Assembly (NCBI RefSeq): GCF_004000885.1
Contig: NZ_BIMC01000002.1
Coordinates: 310,001-374,000, forward strand
Origin: Paenibacillus glucanolyticus NBRC 15330
Lineage (GTDB): Bacteria > Bacillota > Bacilli > Paenibacillales > Paenibacillaceae
Reading direction: 5' to 3'
Length of the DNA stretch: 64,000 nucleotides
This document shows, in pieces, positions 23,713 through 34,923 of this stretch. Each line of letters opens with the position of its first letter. Position 1 is the first letter of the stretch. A model generated the notes under the pieces. It was not told the DNA's origin and ran no database searches. It worked only from the letters and a program-made list of their open reading frames with translations. Position numbers and translations under genes: made by a program.

Positions 23713-25848
23713 ATGAGCTTAAACAGAAAGACAACGAAGATCTTTCTAGTCGTTGTGATGATGTTGGCGATGGTTTTTCCAACCAGCGTATTCGCCGCCT
23801 CCGGGGACGTAACGTCGATTGAATTTGATACGAACGAGAGCAAGATTTACTTAACCGTTAATGAAACAACGGAGCAACTTCGAGTATTGGCCAACATTGA
23901 AGGTTCAACTACGAAGAAGGATGTAACCAATGAATCGACATGGACTTCGTCCAACACAAGGATCGTAAAGGTTGATGGTGGACTCATTCTTCCACTGGAG
24001 AAAGGTACGGCAAGAATTACGGCAAAATATAAAGGCGCTATCAAGACGATAGATGTTGACGTCAAATTTGCCATTGATGATCTGAAGCTGGATCAGCCGG
24101 ACAAAGTAGAGCATAAGCTTGGAACGGAAGGTTTAACCGTTAAAGCGTTGGCTGACGGAACGAACGATGTAACCACGGAAGCAAAGTGGACGACATCCGA
24201 TGATAGTGTAGTAAAAGTAAGCAAAGGCGAGCTGACGCTTGTAGGTCTGGGCAGCGTAACCATTACTGCGGAATACAAAGGGCTTAAAGCATCGTATTCG
24301 ATCAAGGTTGTTGCACCTTACCAAAAGCTTGCTATCGTACCAGGTGAGGATCAGGAGCTGTTAGTTGGCGATGCACCTGTAGAACTTAAAGTTTTCGCTA
24401 AACAATCGGAGACCGATGCCGGTACGGATGTAACGGACAAGGTAGAACTGAAATCCTCCAACACTTCTGTAGCTACAATAGAAGATGGCAAGCTTAAACC
24501 CGTAGCGTTGGGTAAATCTACAATCAGTGTAGGCTACCTGGGCTCAACAGCTAAACTGGATGTGTATGTGCGCAATCCATACGAGGCTTTGATCCTAGAT
24601 CAAACGGATTTTGTGAAGAACCCGGTCCTGTTTATGAATGATTCCATTACGGTTAAGGCAAAGGTTAGAAACGCTGCCTCGCAATCCGTTGATGTCACGG
24701 GTGAATGGACATCTTCGAATCCGCTTGCCGTATCCGTTAACGGAGGCGTAATTACAGCCAGATCTTCAGGAACCTCCACCATTAAGGTAAGTCATCTTGG
24801 AATCAGTAAAGAATTTACGGTGAAAGTGTATCCAACGGTTACGAAGTTTGAAGTAGCCGATTCGAAGGTAGAAGTGCTGAAAGACGAATCCAAATCCTTC
24901 CCTAAGGTGACAGGAACGCTTCTGGACGATGAGGAACAGGATTTCAGCAGCGCAGTAACCTGGACCTCCAGCGATGAGAAGGTCGTAACCACCGAAGATG
25001 GCAAAATCAAAGCCATCGAAGCCGGTACAGCAACAATCACCGGTAAGATTGGGTCCAGAGAAGTAGCATCAGTGCCTGTTACCGTTAATGAGAAAGTGCT
25101 GGTTCTGCTGTCTGATGTAGAAGAATATCAACTGGTTATGGGTAGAAGCAATACACTTCCGAAGGTCAATGCTGTGCTTGAGGATGGCGAAGAGAAGGAT
25201 GTGACGTCCTTGGTTGAATGGTCACTGACTGGCTCCGCAGCTGTCATCAAGGATGGTACGCTTAAGGGACTTACCAAAGGTTCGACAACGCTGAAGGGAA
25301 CGTATCTGAATAAAGAGGTAAAAATTCCAGTCATCGTTGAACAGGAAGTTGTAAAAATCGTGGTGGAGCCTGAGAATATCGAGCTTAATATCAAGAAATC
25401 CAAATCGATTAAAGTCACAGGTTACTACAGCAATGGTAAGGCGGTTTCCCTATCATCCAAGATGAATTGGAGTACTTCGGACACCGCTCTTGTGACGGTA
25501 TCGAAAACTTCCGTTAAAGCCGTTGCCGAAGGCACAGCTACAATTACGGGCTCCTACCAGGGCAAAGAAGTTAAGGTGAAAGTCAACGTTGTGCCGAAGT
25601 TGACCAAATTGACCGCAAGTGACAAGAGGCTGGATCTGAAGCCGGGAGATGTCAAAACCGTTACGGTGACAGCAGAATTTGATACTGGAGCCAAGACAAG
25701 TGTGGGTGACAGCGCGGTTTGGACGACCAGTAAATCTAGCGTTGCCAAAGTGACAAACGGACGGATTGAAGCGGTCTCCAAAGGAACTGCGCGGATTAAA
25801 GGGCAGTACAATTCCAAATCCGTAACCATTACCGTGTCTGTTAAATAG
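23713..25848 (+). CDS. Secreted multi-repeat bacterial Ig-like (Big_2) protein
   Basis: 711 residues. A signal peptide (K-T-T-K-I-F-L-V-V-V then V-F-A before A-S, cleavage near residue 29) is followed by about eight repeats of 80-90 residues. Each has a W-T-S-S-x-x-x-V-V motif, a v-x-x-G-x-l/i-x-a-v-x-x-G-t-a-x-I core and ends in a beta strand, as in Big_2 domains. There is no LPXTG, SLH or membrane anchor, so it is probably released or wall-associated. Big_2 arrays act as spacers or adhesins. AAAGGAGAG marks the start; a hairpin follows. Confidence 0.88.
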   Translation: MSLNRKTTKIFLVVVMMLAMVFPTSVFAASGDVTSIEFDTNESKIYLTVNETTEQLRVLANIEGSTTKKDVTNESTWTSSNTRIVKVDGGLILPLEKGTARITAKYKGAIKTIDVDVKFAIDDLKLDQPDKVEHKLGTEGLTVKALADGTNDVTTEAKWTTSDDSVVKVSKGELTLVGLGSVTITAEYKGLKASYSIKVVAPYQKLAIVPGEDQELLVGDAPVELKVFAKQSETDAGTDVTDKVELKSSNTSVATIEDGKLKPVALGKSTISVGYLGSTAKLDVYVRNPYEALILDQTDFVKNPVLFMNDSITVKAKVRNAASQSVDVTGEWTSSNPLAVSVNGGVITARSSGTSTIKVSHLGISKEFTVKVYPTVTKFEVADSKVEVLKDESKSFPKVTGTLLDDEEQDFSSAVTWTSSDEKVVTTEDGKIKAIEAGTATITGKIGSREVASVPVTVNEKVLVLLSDVEEYQLVMGRSNTLPKVNAVLEDGEEKDVTSLVEWSLTGSAAVIKDGTLKGLTKGSTTLKGTYLNKEVKIPVIVEQEVVKIVVEPENIELNIKKSKSIKVTGYYSNGKAVSLSSKMNWSTSDTALVTVSKTSVKAVAEGTATITGSYQGKEVKVKVNVVPKLTKLTASDKRLDLKPGDVKTVTVTAEFDTGAKTSVGDSAVWTTSKSSVAKVTNGRIEAVSKGTARIKGQYNSKSVTITVSVK

Positions 25849-25864
25849 AGAGATTGATAGCAGC

Positions 25865-25890
25865 AGCCCGGCTCTACCCAGAGCCGGGCT
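25865..25890 (+). terminator. Terminator hairpin after the Big_2 protein
   Basis: AGCCCGGCTCT (25865-25875), loop ACCC, AGAGCCGGGCT (25880-25890): a perfect GC-rich 11-base stem followed by CTTGTTTG. It can serve this gene and, on the other strand, the convergent glycan operon. Confidence 0.85.
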
Positions 25891-25960
25891 CTTGTTTGTC
25901 CAAAAGAGAATCAATTGTTTTTTGAGTTGATTGGAATCAGAGGTTTCACACAGTAAAGCG

Positions 25961-27406
25961 TTATTTGTTTACAAACCAGACGAGCAGATGTCCGTTGTAT
26001 ACTTCGAATGATTTCACTTGAAACGCTGTGTTCTCTGCTAGGACATACATTTCATCGATCGTATAATATTTAATCTCCGCATCTATGAATCCGTCACCAG
26101 GCTGATAGTACGGCATATCCAGAAGATCCGGATCGTACTGATTGGGAGCAAAGTGACGTTTCCACGGCGTAGAGATGAGCAGGCTTCCGCCGGGAGTGAG
26201 TCTGTCCTTTATTTTACGCAGGACTGGAAGGGGATTGTAATTCATATGTTCAAGAATCTCGGTGAACAGAATAACATCGAATTGTTCTTTTCCCGGGATC
26301 TCCTCAGCTTCAATATTGCATAGATTCCATCGTACACCATAATCCTGTTCCAACTCTTCGGACCAGTAATCCGGAATCATATCCAGACCGTATGCCTTGG
26401 CTCCCGACAGGACGCTGTACATCAAGAGTGTACCGTAAGCTGCGCCAATGTCCAGTACCTTGGTACCTCGTGCCACTAACAATGAATCCAGTATCGCAAG
26501 CAGAGGGAACCAGTAGGTGGATTCTTCTTCCTTGTAGGCGGATAGATAGTGGCTTTTCTCCCGTTTGGCATGATAGGAGGAGATAATGGTCTGAGCACGG
26601 GAAAGTTTATCCTCTGGCGATAATTGGGTTTCAGGCGAAGGGTGTAATGAAGACATGGCTTTACCTGGCACGGTTCCCACCACTCCAACGCTTACGAGGA
26701 GGTACCCCGGCACATTGCACTTTTCTTCCTTCGTCAAGCCATGATACCACTTCGTGAGCCAATGCTTAACGGTCTGAGAATCCTGGATGAAATCAAGAAA
26801 ATCCAGACTGTTTAAAAAGCCGATGCTACTCTCTTCAATCAGCGCTATTCCGCTCCTCTCAAATGAATCCTTCAGTGAGAAGATAGGATACTCTGTTCCA
26901 TACATCCAGGTGCCGAGCTGCTCTGCGGCTTCTTTACCGGCGCGGTAGGGCAAGCATTCTGCAAATGGAGTAATGACAAGAACGGTCCCTCCCGGCTTGG
27001 TGACCCGTATCATCTCCCGTAGAATCGTTACTTGCTCATCTTCATCAAAATGTTCAAGCACGCCAGCGTTCCAGGTCAGATCAAATTGGTGGTCGGGAAG
27101 CTGCATTTCTCTAATATCGGAGAGGATGAAGGTGCCCGGTACTTTGGCTCTATAGAAGGCGCTGTGGCTGTTATAAAGTGCATTCTTCGAATAATCGACC
27201 AGGGTAACCTCTGCTTCCTCAGCGGCCAGACGAAGCGAGATTTTCCCAGAGCCGGAGCCAGCCTCTACCATGCGTTTTCCTTGAACGCCTCCGGAAATGT
27301 CGATAATCTTGTCGTATATCGTTTGGCTTAATGAATCCCAGTGGTATGACACTTCACGAGACCATAACTGATCCCAAACCAGCTTCTGTGGCTCATCCCT
27401 TAACAT
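25961..27406 (-). CDS. Tandem-domain SAM-dependent methyltransferase
   Basis: 481 residues from ATG 27406; a GTG at 27415 overlaps the preceding stop but touches the ribosome site. There are two class I methyltransferase domains. The first has motif I V-E-A-G-S-G-S-G-K (about 45) and N-A-G-V-L-E-H-F; the second has V-L-D-I-G-A-A-Y-G-T (about 310) and F-T-E-I-L-E-H-M. Both have complete SAM loops, so each may be active. It is the last gene of the glycosyltransferase operon, so it probably methylates sugars of the glycan attached to the collagen-like protein, as occurs on BclA glycans. Inference from context. Confidence 0.85.
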   Translation of the reverse strand: MLRDEPQKLVWDQLWSREVSYHWDSLSQTIYDKIIDISGGVQGKRMVEAGSGSGKISLRLAAEEAEVTLVDYSKNALYNSHSAFYRAKVPGTFILSDIREMQLPDHQFDLTWNAGVLEHFDEDEQVTILREMIRVTKPGGTVLVITPFAECLPYRAGKEAAEQLGTWMYGTEYPIFSLKDSFERSGIALIEESSIGFLNSLDFLDFIQDSQTVKHWLTKWYHGLTKEEKCNVPGYLLVSVGVVGTVPGKAMSSLHPSPETQLSPEDKLSRAQTIISSYHAKREKSHYLSAYKEEESTYWFPLLAILDSLLVARGTKVLDIGAAYGTLLMYSVLSGAKAYGLDMIPDYWSEELEQDYGVRWNLCNIEAEEIPGKEQFDVILFTEILEHMNYNPLPVLRKIKDRLTPGGSLLISTPWKRHFAPNQYDPDLLDMPYYQPGDGFIDAEIKYYTIDEMYVLAENTAFQVKSFEVYNGHLLVWFVNK

Positions 27407-27411
27407 GTTAT

Positions 27412-28269
27412 TCACTCCCCCCTTTTACGGTTAGGTGTATATTTATGAAACAGTTGGAGGAAGCCTTGCGAGTCCCTGTGGATTTCAGCCAATTCCCGTA
27501 ACCCATATGCTCCATACTGATGAAACAAGCCTTCTTCGTTGATGGAGAAATCAATATGTTTGTCCTGAAGTGACATGCGCTGTGCCATCGTTGCATGGTA
27601 TACCCACGATTCCAAGCAGCATTTGGGCCTCCACTCCGAACGAATGCCCATATAATAGCGCATCCCCAGAAGCAGACTGTCATCCTCGTATCCCTGCTTT
27701 CCGGGTAGAAAACGGGTATCATAACCGCCGATTCGGCGCAGGATCTCCGCATTATGAACGACCGGATGCACGAATCCATATGCCGTCCCTTCTCTTGAGA
27801 GCTGCTGGAGCGCAGTCATCAGGTGTTCCGGTGTCTCTGGTAGTTGAATGAACTCCTTCAGCGGCTGCAGTTCTCCGCTTGATGTCACGATACCGGGAGA
27901 AACCATGGGCTCTCCCGTATATGCCAGGTAACGGAGAAGCGGTTCGTACCAGCCGGTAGGGAGAATCATATCAACATGAATCTCGGAGATGTACTCCGTT
28001 TCAGGAAAGTGCTCCCATATGAACTCAAAACATGCTTGTCTAGCGGCTGCGATCCCTATATTGACTCCCTCTCCCTGAATGACGCACGATATGCCTTGAG
28101 TTAGCAGCCAGTCCTGAAGCTCTTCGTTGGTAAGACACCCTTGGTTGAACAATACCGTATTATGGTCTTTGGAGTTTTGCAGACTGCTTAATGCCAAGCC
28201 AGCCATATGCAAATCTTCCTCCCGTGAATCTTCCCGAATGAATAATGGCAGTGTATGAATTATTCTCAT
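27412..28269 (-). CDS. Glycosyltransferase, GT2-like (GT-A fold)
   Basis: 285 residues. It opens R-I-I-H-T-L-P-L-F-I, not a typical GT2 P-loop, but has N-I-G-I-A-A-A-R-Q, E-I-H-V-D-M-I-L in the place of the DxD motif (about 99), and a G-G-Y-D-T-R-F-L-P-G-K-Q-G-Y-E-D-D-S region (about 185-202) diagnostic of GT2 acceptor domains. It is coupled to the methyltransferase gene downstream and lies 28 bases after the preceding GT. It is probably cytoplasmic and adds one sugar of a surface glycan. Confidence 0.8.
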   Translation of the reverse strand: MRIIHTLPLFIREDSREEDLHMAGLALSSLQNSKDHNTVLFNQGCLTNEELQDWLLTQGISCVIQGEGVNIGIAAARQACFEFIWEHFPETEYISEIHVDMILPTGWYEPLLRYLAYTGEPMVSPGIVTSSGELQPLKEFIQLPETPEHLMTALQQLSREGTAYGFVHPVVHNAEILRRIGGYDTRFLPGKQGYEDDSLLLGMRYYMGIRSEWRPKCCLESWVYHATMAQRMSLQDKHIDFSINEEGLFHQYGAYGLRELAEIHRDSQGFLQLFHKYTPNRKRGE

Positions 28270-28297
28270 TACCTTCGCTTCCTCACATTAGTTAGTT

Positions 28298-29896
28298 TTA
28301 TTCCTCCCATTCAACCAGAGAAGGTGACTCATCCAGAATGGATTCGTACTGTTCCCTCCAGCCGAATTGCGCTTCAGGATCAAGCTGTGAGTAGCGCTTA
28401 TATTTCTCTAGCCTGTGTTCCGGTTTGGCCCATCCATAATGCTTCAGTCGGATAGATGACAGGTGATGCGGGAGATCGAATACATTGACCGGGAACCTGC
28501 CACAATGCTGTGCGGATTCCTTCCAGAAGTAGATCATATCAGGCTGGTAACGAAGGAGAAAAGGACGATAATACTTATGCGAGCTCCAGTATTCATCATC
28601 CCTGTAATGGATCTCGCTCCAGAAGTCATATAGCCTGAAGCAATATAAGTCGACTTCCTTCTGTTGGAGCATGGAGGGAAGCTCATCGGCAAAGGAAGAT
28701 TCAAACCACTCGTCTGCATCCAAATTAAGAATCCACTCGGGGTGGATATTCAGGGTTTCACGCCATTGCTGCTTTCGAAGTTCGATTTCATTATGAAACA
28801 GGGATTCCGTATTGCTGATCAGCCGTATCGGAACCCCTTTCAGTGCCTTCAAACATAAATCGATGGTATGGTCAGTACTGCCATCATCGATGATAACAGC
28901 TTGATCGATATAACTGCGATGTCTTTCCAGTGCTTGGCGTAAATAGCGATTGGCTTCATTTTTAAGCACCATCGTCAGGGTGAGGGACGGGCGTGCTGAG
29001 CGGTTTACTTGGGTAACCCGACCTAGACTCTCTTCATCATGTTTTTCTAATTGGCTTAGTGTAACCTCAGGGATGGAGGAATTGGCATCCGTTGCTTGCA
29101 GAAACAGCTGGGCATTATGAAGGTCACTGTCGCGGTATATATGATAGGCCGGGTAATGAGTGTCCACATACAGGGTAAAGCCAAGTGCGGCTGCACGAAT
29201 GCTGAAATGCCGGTCTTCCCCCCAGAAGGATAAGTTGTAGATCGGCTTGAAGTTCGCACCGCGGATAAGAGCACGGCGGCTGATTAAGGTGCAGGCTCCG
29301 AGCCCGCCGACTTCATATATCCCCGGTTCAATCAATTGGCTGACAAATCGCTGATAACGCTCTTCTTTTTGAGCTTCATCCAGGATTTCACCTCTGGCCT
29401 GTTCCCACTGCGTATATTCATCTTTAAGCCACACTTGGGGATGAGGCCTTGATTCGGGCTGCCACCGTGTCCAGAAGATTTCCGAGATGATATCTTTATC
29501 GGCCGCAATGAGATGGTTTAATGTGTGAGGGTCCAGCAGCAGATCTGAATCAACGAGGAATAAATAGTCGTATTGTAAATCGATAGCGTATTGAATGATC
29601 TTGTTCTTATAGTCGGCTACTTTCCATATCAACTGCTCATTCCAATAATGGGTTGTCTCGTTGCGGATATAGTCGTCCTGTCTATGAATGTTGTGGATTA
29701 TGACATGGTTAGCTTTTCGGATAAATTCGCTCAATAGGACGCTGGATTGCTCCTCCTGATTGTCATCGATAAAGAAGTAGGTTATCTCCATAGGGTCCTG
29801 CTCCAATCGGAGCAGCGAAGTTAGAAATCGGTCCAGTATTTCCGGTTTCTGCCGTATGGGACTGCCAATCAGAACACGAATGCGCTCCTTGGTCAT
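28298..29896 (-). CDS. Two-domain glycosyltransferase (GT2 x2)
   Basis: 532 residues. Domain 1 (1-about 290) has V-L-I-G-S-P-I-R-Q-K, F-I-D-D-N and L-V-D-S-D-L-L-L (the DxD). Domain 2 (about 300-532) starts L-T-L-T-M-V-L-K-N-E-A-N, then V-I-I-D-D-G-S-T-D-H-T and L-N-L-D-A-D-E-W-F-E, with the SpsA/WaaE-type end W-A-K-P-E. Two active sites suggest that one polypeptide adds two sugars in turn. The start ATG shares its A with the TGA of the upstream gene (TGATG), so translation is coupled. Confidence 0.88.
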   Translation of the reverse strand: MTKERIRVLIGSPIRQKPEILDRFLTSLLRLEQDPMEITYFFIDDNQEEQSSVLLSEFIRKANHVIIHNIHRQDDYIRNETTHYWNEQLIWKVADYKNKIIQYAIDLQYDYLFLVDSDLLLDPHTLNHLIAADKDIISEIFWTRWQPESRPHPQVWLKDEYTQWEQARGEILDEAQKEERYQRFVSQLIEPGIYEVGGLGACTLISRRALIRGANFKPIYNLSFWGEDRHFSIRAAALGFTLYVDTHYPAYHIYRDSDLHNAQLFLQATDANSSIPEVTLSQLEKHDEESLGRVTQVNRSARPSLTLTMVLKNEANRYLRQALERHRSYIDQAVIIDDGSTDHTIDLCLKALKGVPIRLISNTESLFHNEIELRKQQWRETLNIHPEWILNLDADEWFESSFADELPSMLQQKEVDLYCFRLYDFWSEIHYRDDEYWSSHKYYRPFLLRYQPDMIYFWKESAQHCGRFPVNVFDLPHHLSSIRLKHYGWAKPEHRLEKYKRYSQLDPEAQFGWREQYESILDESPSLVEWEE

Positions 29897-31005
29897 CAGA
29901 CACCCTGCCTTTCACCTTCATCCTGAAGTTCTTTTAACTTGGTGCGGAAGTATTCCTGATTTGCCAGCATCGTTTCATCACCGGGACGATAAGTAAGTGC
30001 GGTTTCATTATGCTGATTGGCCAGCACATGTTCCCCGATCCGGTCATAACAAACCGCCAATTGCAGATGAGGCAGCCACGTGGAGAAGGAAGGATTGTGA
30101 AACCCCATATAATCCGCGGGCAATTCAAGCTCAGTCGCTAGTTTATACCAGTAGATTGCTGTATTGTAGTTGTTTAATTCCAAGAAACGATAACCAATCC
30201 GGCAGCAGAATTCTGCCCGGGGTGCCGCAAACTGAAGGGATCTGATAGAGGATTCAAATGCGGCTTGCTCATTTCCTAACTCGTGATAGCAATCGGCCAG
30301 CCTGCTGCACGCCGTAAGAATATCTTCTATCCATCCTTTTCCGGTATGTAAAAACTGTTCATAGTAATTAATGGATTTCTCGAACTGGCGGTGATCCTTT
30401 AATTCATTGGCATAATAAAATAAATCCCGTGGCGGGAACGATTCACCGGCAGCTTCACGTTTCTCGTAAATTTTTAAATTCCGGCCGGTATCGGGATCAT
30501 GATTCAGGCTTAAGTGTGTAACCGCAACGTCGCTGTTTATGACATTTCCATAGACCTCCAGATATTCATGGACAGGCCCGATCCACCGGAAGGACTTGCT
30601 TCGTTTGACCAAGCGGTTGCGACGCAGGCTGAAAGTGACATTACCATATTCATCGGAGCTTAAATGATAGAGCATGGTGACAGAGTCGGTGTCGGGGGAA
30701 AGTGTTTCCTTGAGAGCTCTTAGTTTTTGCTGGTCTTGTTCCAGCAGTACATCGTCTGCATCCAGCCACAGGATATAGTCTTTGGAAGCTTTGCTAAATG
30801 CATAATTTCGTGCCGCGGAGAAATCGTCGATCCATTCAAAATCATAGACAGACTCAGTGTAAGATTGAACGATGGCCTTTGTACGATCCGTAGAGCCAGT
30901 ATCTACGATGATTATCTCATCCACAATGTCGGCAACACAGGACAGACAACGGTTAATGACAAGCTCTTCGTTTTTTACGATCATGCATAAACTGATTGAG
31001 ATCAA
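29896..31005 (-). CDS. GT2 glycosyltransferase with C-terminal TPR-like region
   Basis: 369 residues from TTG 31005, eight bases after GGAGG; the ATG 31035 lies before this site. It opens I-S-L-C-M-I-V-K-N-E-E, then I-I-V-D-T-G-S-T-D-R-T and L-W-L-D-A-D-D-V, the GT2 metal motif. Residues from about 190 form helical TPR-like repeats (Y-Y-A-N-E-L, A-D-C-Y-H-E-L-G, Y-W-Y-K-L-A). This is the build of SunS-like enzymes, which transfer the first sugar to a protein side chain. As the first gene of the operon it is my candidate for the Thr-glycosylating enzyme. Confidence 0.88.
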   Translation of the reverse strand: MISISLCMIVKNEELVINRCLSCVADIVDEIIIVDTGSTDRTKAIVQSYTESVYDFEWIDDFSAARNYAFSKASKDYILWLDADDVLLEQDQQKLRALKETLSPDTDSVTMLYHLSSDEYGNVTFSLRRNRLVKRSKSFRWIGPVHEYLEVYGNVINSDVAVTHLSLNHDPDTGRNLKIYEKREAAGESFPPRDLFYYANELKDHRQFEKSINYYEQFLHTGKGWIEDILTACSRLADCYHELGNEQAAFESSIRSLQFAAPRAEFCCRIGYRFLELNNYNTAIYWYKLATELELPADYMGFHNPSFSTWLPHLQLAVCYDRIGEHVLANQHNETALTYRPGDETMLANQEYFRTKLKELQDEGERQGV

Positions 31006-31232
31006 TGAGATTACCTCCACATAGAATGGATTCAAACTAAATATGATAGATATATATTCAAGTCAGCTTATGAAATGAACCGTGTTTTATTTACATAATT
31101 CAAGTTGTCTATACAGAAATGATGAATATCGATCCTTGAAGCTCAATATTCTAAGTAATATATGGGAATGAATGAGATCCTAGCATCCATTTCACTTCAG
31201 GCGCAGCAATCATTCCACAAGGAGGGCTTGGC

Positions 31233-31559
31233 ATGAGTATGCCGCAGATTCCCGAAGAGAATTTTCGACCAACCAAAGATGAAGTAGTTATTGATCTGTT
31301 AAAGTCTATTGCGATGGAGGAAAATGCAATTGCACACTTGCTTCATGCAGAAGCAGAGAAAATTCAGGCTTTTGTAGGGCATCATCACAGCATCTCAGGC
31401 GAACCTTGCCATGCGGACATCATCAAATTGAGCAGTCAGGTATCTAGGCTGCTGGATGTAATTGTGATGAAGGAATGGCTGTTGCTGCGCAAATTGGAGA
31501 ATGTCATGGAACTGAATGACTCGGGACATGACTGCGATTATTGTGATGGTGAGGAGTAG
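31233..31559 (+). CDS. Stand-alone homologue of the collagen-protein N-domain (108 aa)
   Basis: Residues 17-95 align with the N-terminal domain of the collagen-like protein at 32410: L-L-K-S-I-A-M-E-E, then A-H-L-L-H-A-E-A-E-K-I-Q, and later K-E-W-L-L-L-R-K-L. All helix, no signal peptide. It ends in a short Cys/His tail, H-D-C-D-Y-C-D-G-E-E. I know no characterised function for the domain. The repeat of the domain in the operon suggests it caps or anchors the filament. CAAGGAGGG gives a strong start. Confidence 0.8.
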   Translation: MSMPQIPEENFRPTKDEVVIDLLKSIAMEENAIAHLLHAEAEKIQAFVGHHHSISGEPCHADIIKLSSQVSRLLDVIVMKEWLLLRKLENVMELNDSGHDCDYCDGEE

Positions 31560-31566
31560 TAGCCAG

Positions 31567-32040
31567 ATGAAGCATACCCTGGAGAATGAGATAAGTCGAA
31601 CATTTGCGGAGACAATGATACCGTCGCTGTTGGAACTGAATCAGTCATTTCATCAATACATGGATTCACTGAATGACCTTCAATTTTTGATGTTAAAAAG
31701 GGGCTTAGCCAGCTCGGATTCAGCTACTGGTGTTCAATTTGTTTCACAATTCCTATATATCTATCACCAAAAAATTAATATAAGTTTGTCTTGGCTGAAT
31801 AAAAAAGATCGGGTCACATGGATTCCAATCACAATACATATGGTGCGGCTCACCGAACAATTAAGAGACAAGATGGGGCACCAGGTTTTGCAATCCAGAC
31901 TGTCATCGAGATCACCGGTTTTTTATGCTGAGGAAGTTAAGCGGACTACTTCGCCTTCGCCTCCTCTTTTGGCGAAAACCATGTACTCACCCGATAAATC
32001 AAAGGACGAAGCAATAAAGATGAAAGGGGTGAGAAGATGA
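31567..32040 (+). CDS. Unknown protein in the collagen-like cluster (157 aa)
   Basis: 157 residues from ATG 31567; the frame upstream to 31516 overlaps the preceding gene and is not protein-like. It is helical and rich in Leu and charged residues up to about 110, then has a basic Ser/Pro/Lys-rich tail (S-P-S-P-P-L-L-A-K). No signal peptide or known motif. It lies seven bases after the first N-domain gene. The low complexity tail resembles small spore-coat proteins, but that is only an impression. Confidence 0.6.
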   Translation: MKHTLENEISRTFAETMIPSLLELNQSFHQYMDSLNDLQFLMLKRGLASSDSATGVQFVSQFLYIYHQKINISLSWLNKKDRVTWIPITIHMVRLTEQLRDKMGHQVLQSRLSSRSPVFYAEEVKRTTSPSPPLLAKTMYSPDKSKDEAIKMKGVRR

Positions 32041-32075
32041 CCCAAGCACAATTCTTCTTCCAGTATGTCTTTTGA
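32037..32075 (+). other. 12-codon open frame at the ribosome site before the third cluster gene
   Basis: AAAGGGGTGAGAAG is ideally placed for ATG 32037, which overlaps the stop of the 157-aa gene (ATGA). But that ATG opens a frame of only 12 codons (M-T-Q-A-Q-F-F-F-Q-Y-V-F) ending at TGA 32073-32075. The real protein frame starts at ATG 32065 with no ribosome site of its own. If the A at 32040 were absent, the strong site would lead straight into the main protein (M-P-K-H-N-S-S-S-S-M-S-F). So either translation re-initiates or a base has been inserted. Confidence 0.45.
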
Positions 32076-32370
32076 TATGACGGAATTAAGTCAAAGTATA
32101 ACGCTGCTGCTCTCTTCAATCGCTGTAGAGGAAATGGCGCTCGCTCATATCGTAAACGGAGAAGCCGAGAAGATTCAGTATGTGCTCGGTACTTTACAGC
32201 CATCGCTGTTCCAGCCGGAAGATGTTTCCGTTGATAATTTGCTTGCTATTAATGATTCTGTTCAAAGAATTATGGAGGATGTGCTGCTGAGGGAAGTTAT
32301 GCTGCAGATGAAGCTTAGTAATATCATCATTGCGCTGGAGAAAAACAGTACGCGTACGCATCGTACCTAA
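32065..32370 (+). CDS. Second stand-alone N-domain homologue (101 aa)
   Basis: The core is L-L-S-S-I-A-V-E-E, A-H-I-V-N-G-E-A-E-K-I-Q-Y-V-L-G-T and later R-E-V-M-L-Q-M-K-L, closely like the first 85 residues of the collagen-like protein 40 bases downstream. No signal, no cysteines, helical. Start is ATG 32065 by frame, but see the small overlapping frame at 32037. It probably assembles with the collagen-like protein. Confidence 0.75.
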   Translation: MSFDMTELSQSITLLLSSIAVEEMALAHIVNGEAEKIQYVLGTLQPSLFQPEDVSVDNLLAINDSVQRIMEDVLLREVMLQMKLSNIIIALEKNSTRTHRT

Positions 32371-32397
32371 TAGAAACTCATGCATGCATACGAGTGA

Positions 32398-34713
<2,316 letters not shown>

Positions 34714-34738
34714 CATGGAATCCGTAAACGCCGATCAT

Positions 34739-34800
34739 CTTTTGAGTGGCAGTATATCCGCTGGTAACAGCGGATATACTTCTTCTTTTTTACTCAAAAG
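34739..34800 (+). terminator. Strong nested terminator of the collagen-like cluster
   Basis: AGTATATCCGCTG (34751-34763), loop GTAA, CAGCGGATATACT (34768-34780): a perfect 13-base stem followed by TCTTCTTTTTT. An outer pair, CTTTTGAGT (34739-34747) and ACTCAAAAG (34792-34800), also matches perfectly and would embrace the first hairpin and its T tract. Confidence 0.92.
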
Positions 34801-34883
34801 GACTATGCAAGCCTTGCTTGAATAATCCGATTTATTTTGAATGGACGATGAGGTATACTGGATTTGGGATTTTTCATAATCCT

Positions 34884-34898
34884 TGACATAGTATGTGA
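34884..34898. promoter_or_regulatory. Near-palindrome before the BusR-like gene
   Basis: TGACATA-G-TATGTGA is a 15-base palindrome with one mismatch, 26 bases upstream of the TTG start, beginning inside the TTGACA that could be a -35 box (34883-34888). This is where an autoregulatory GntR-type operator is expected. I cannot confirm that it matches known BusR sites. Confidence 0.4.
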
Positions 34899-34923
34899 GC
34901 GAACATGAAGGAGCGAGTTTAAC

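Noticed and set aside
31156..31164. SigK-like -10 element (CATATATTA on the minus strand) before the glycosyltransferase operon
   Set aside because: No convincing -35 AC at the right distance and it lies 150 bases before the start; mother-cell expression is plausible but not shown by sequence.
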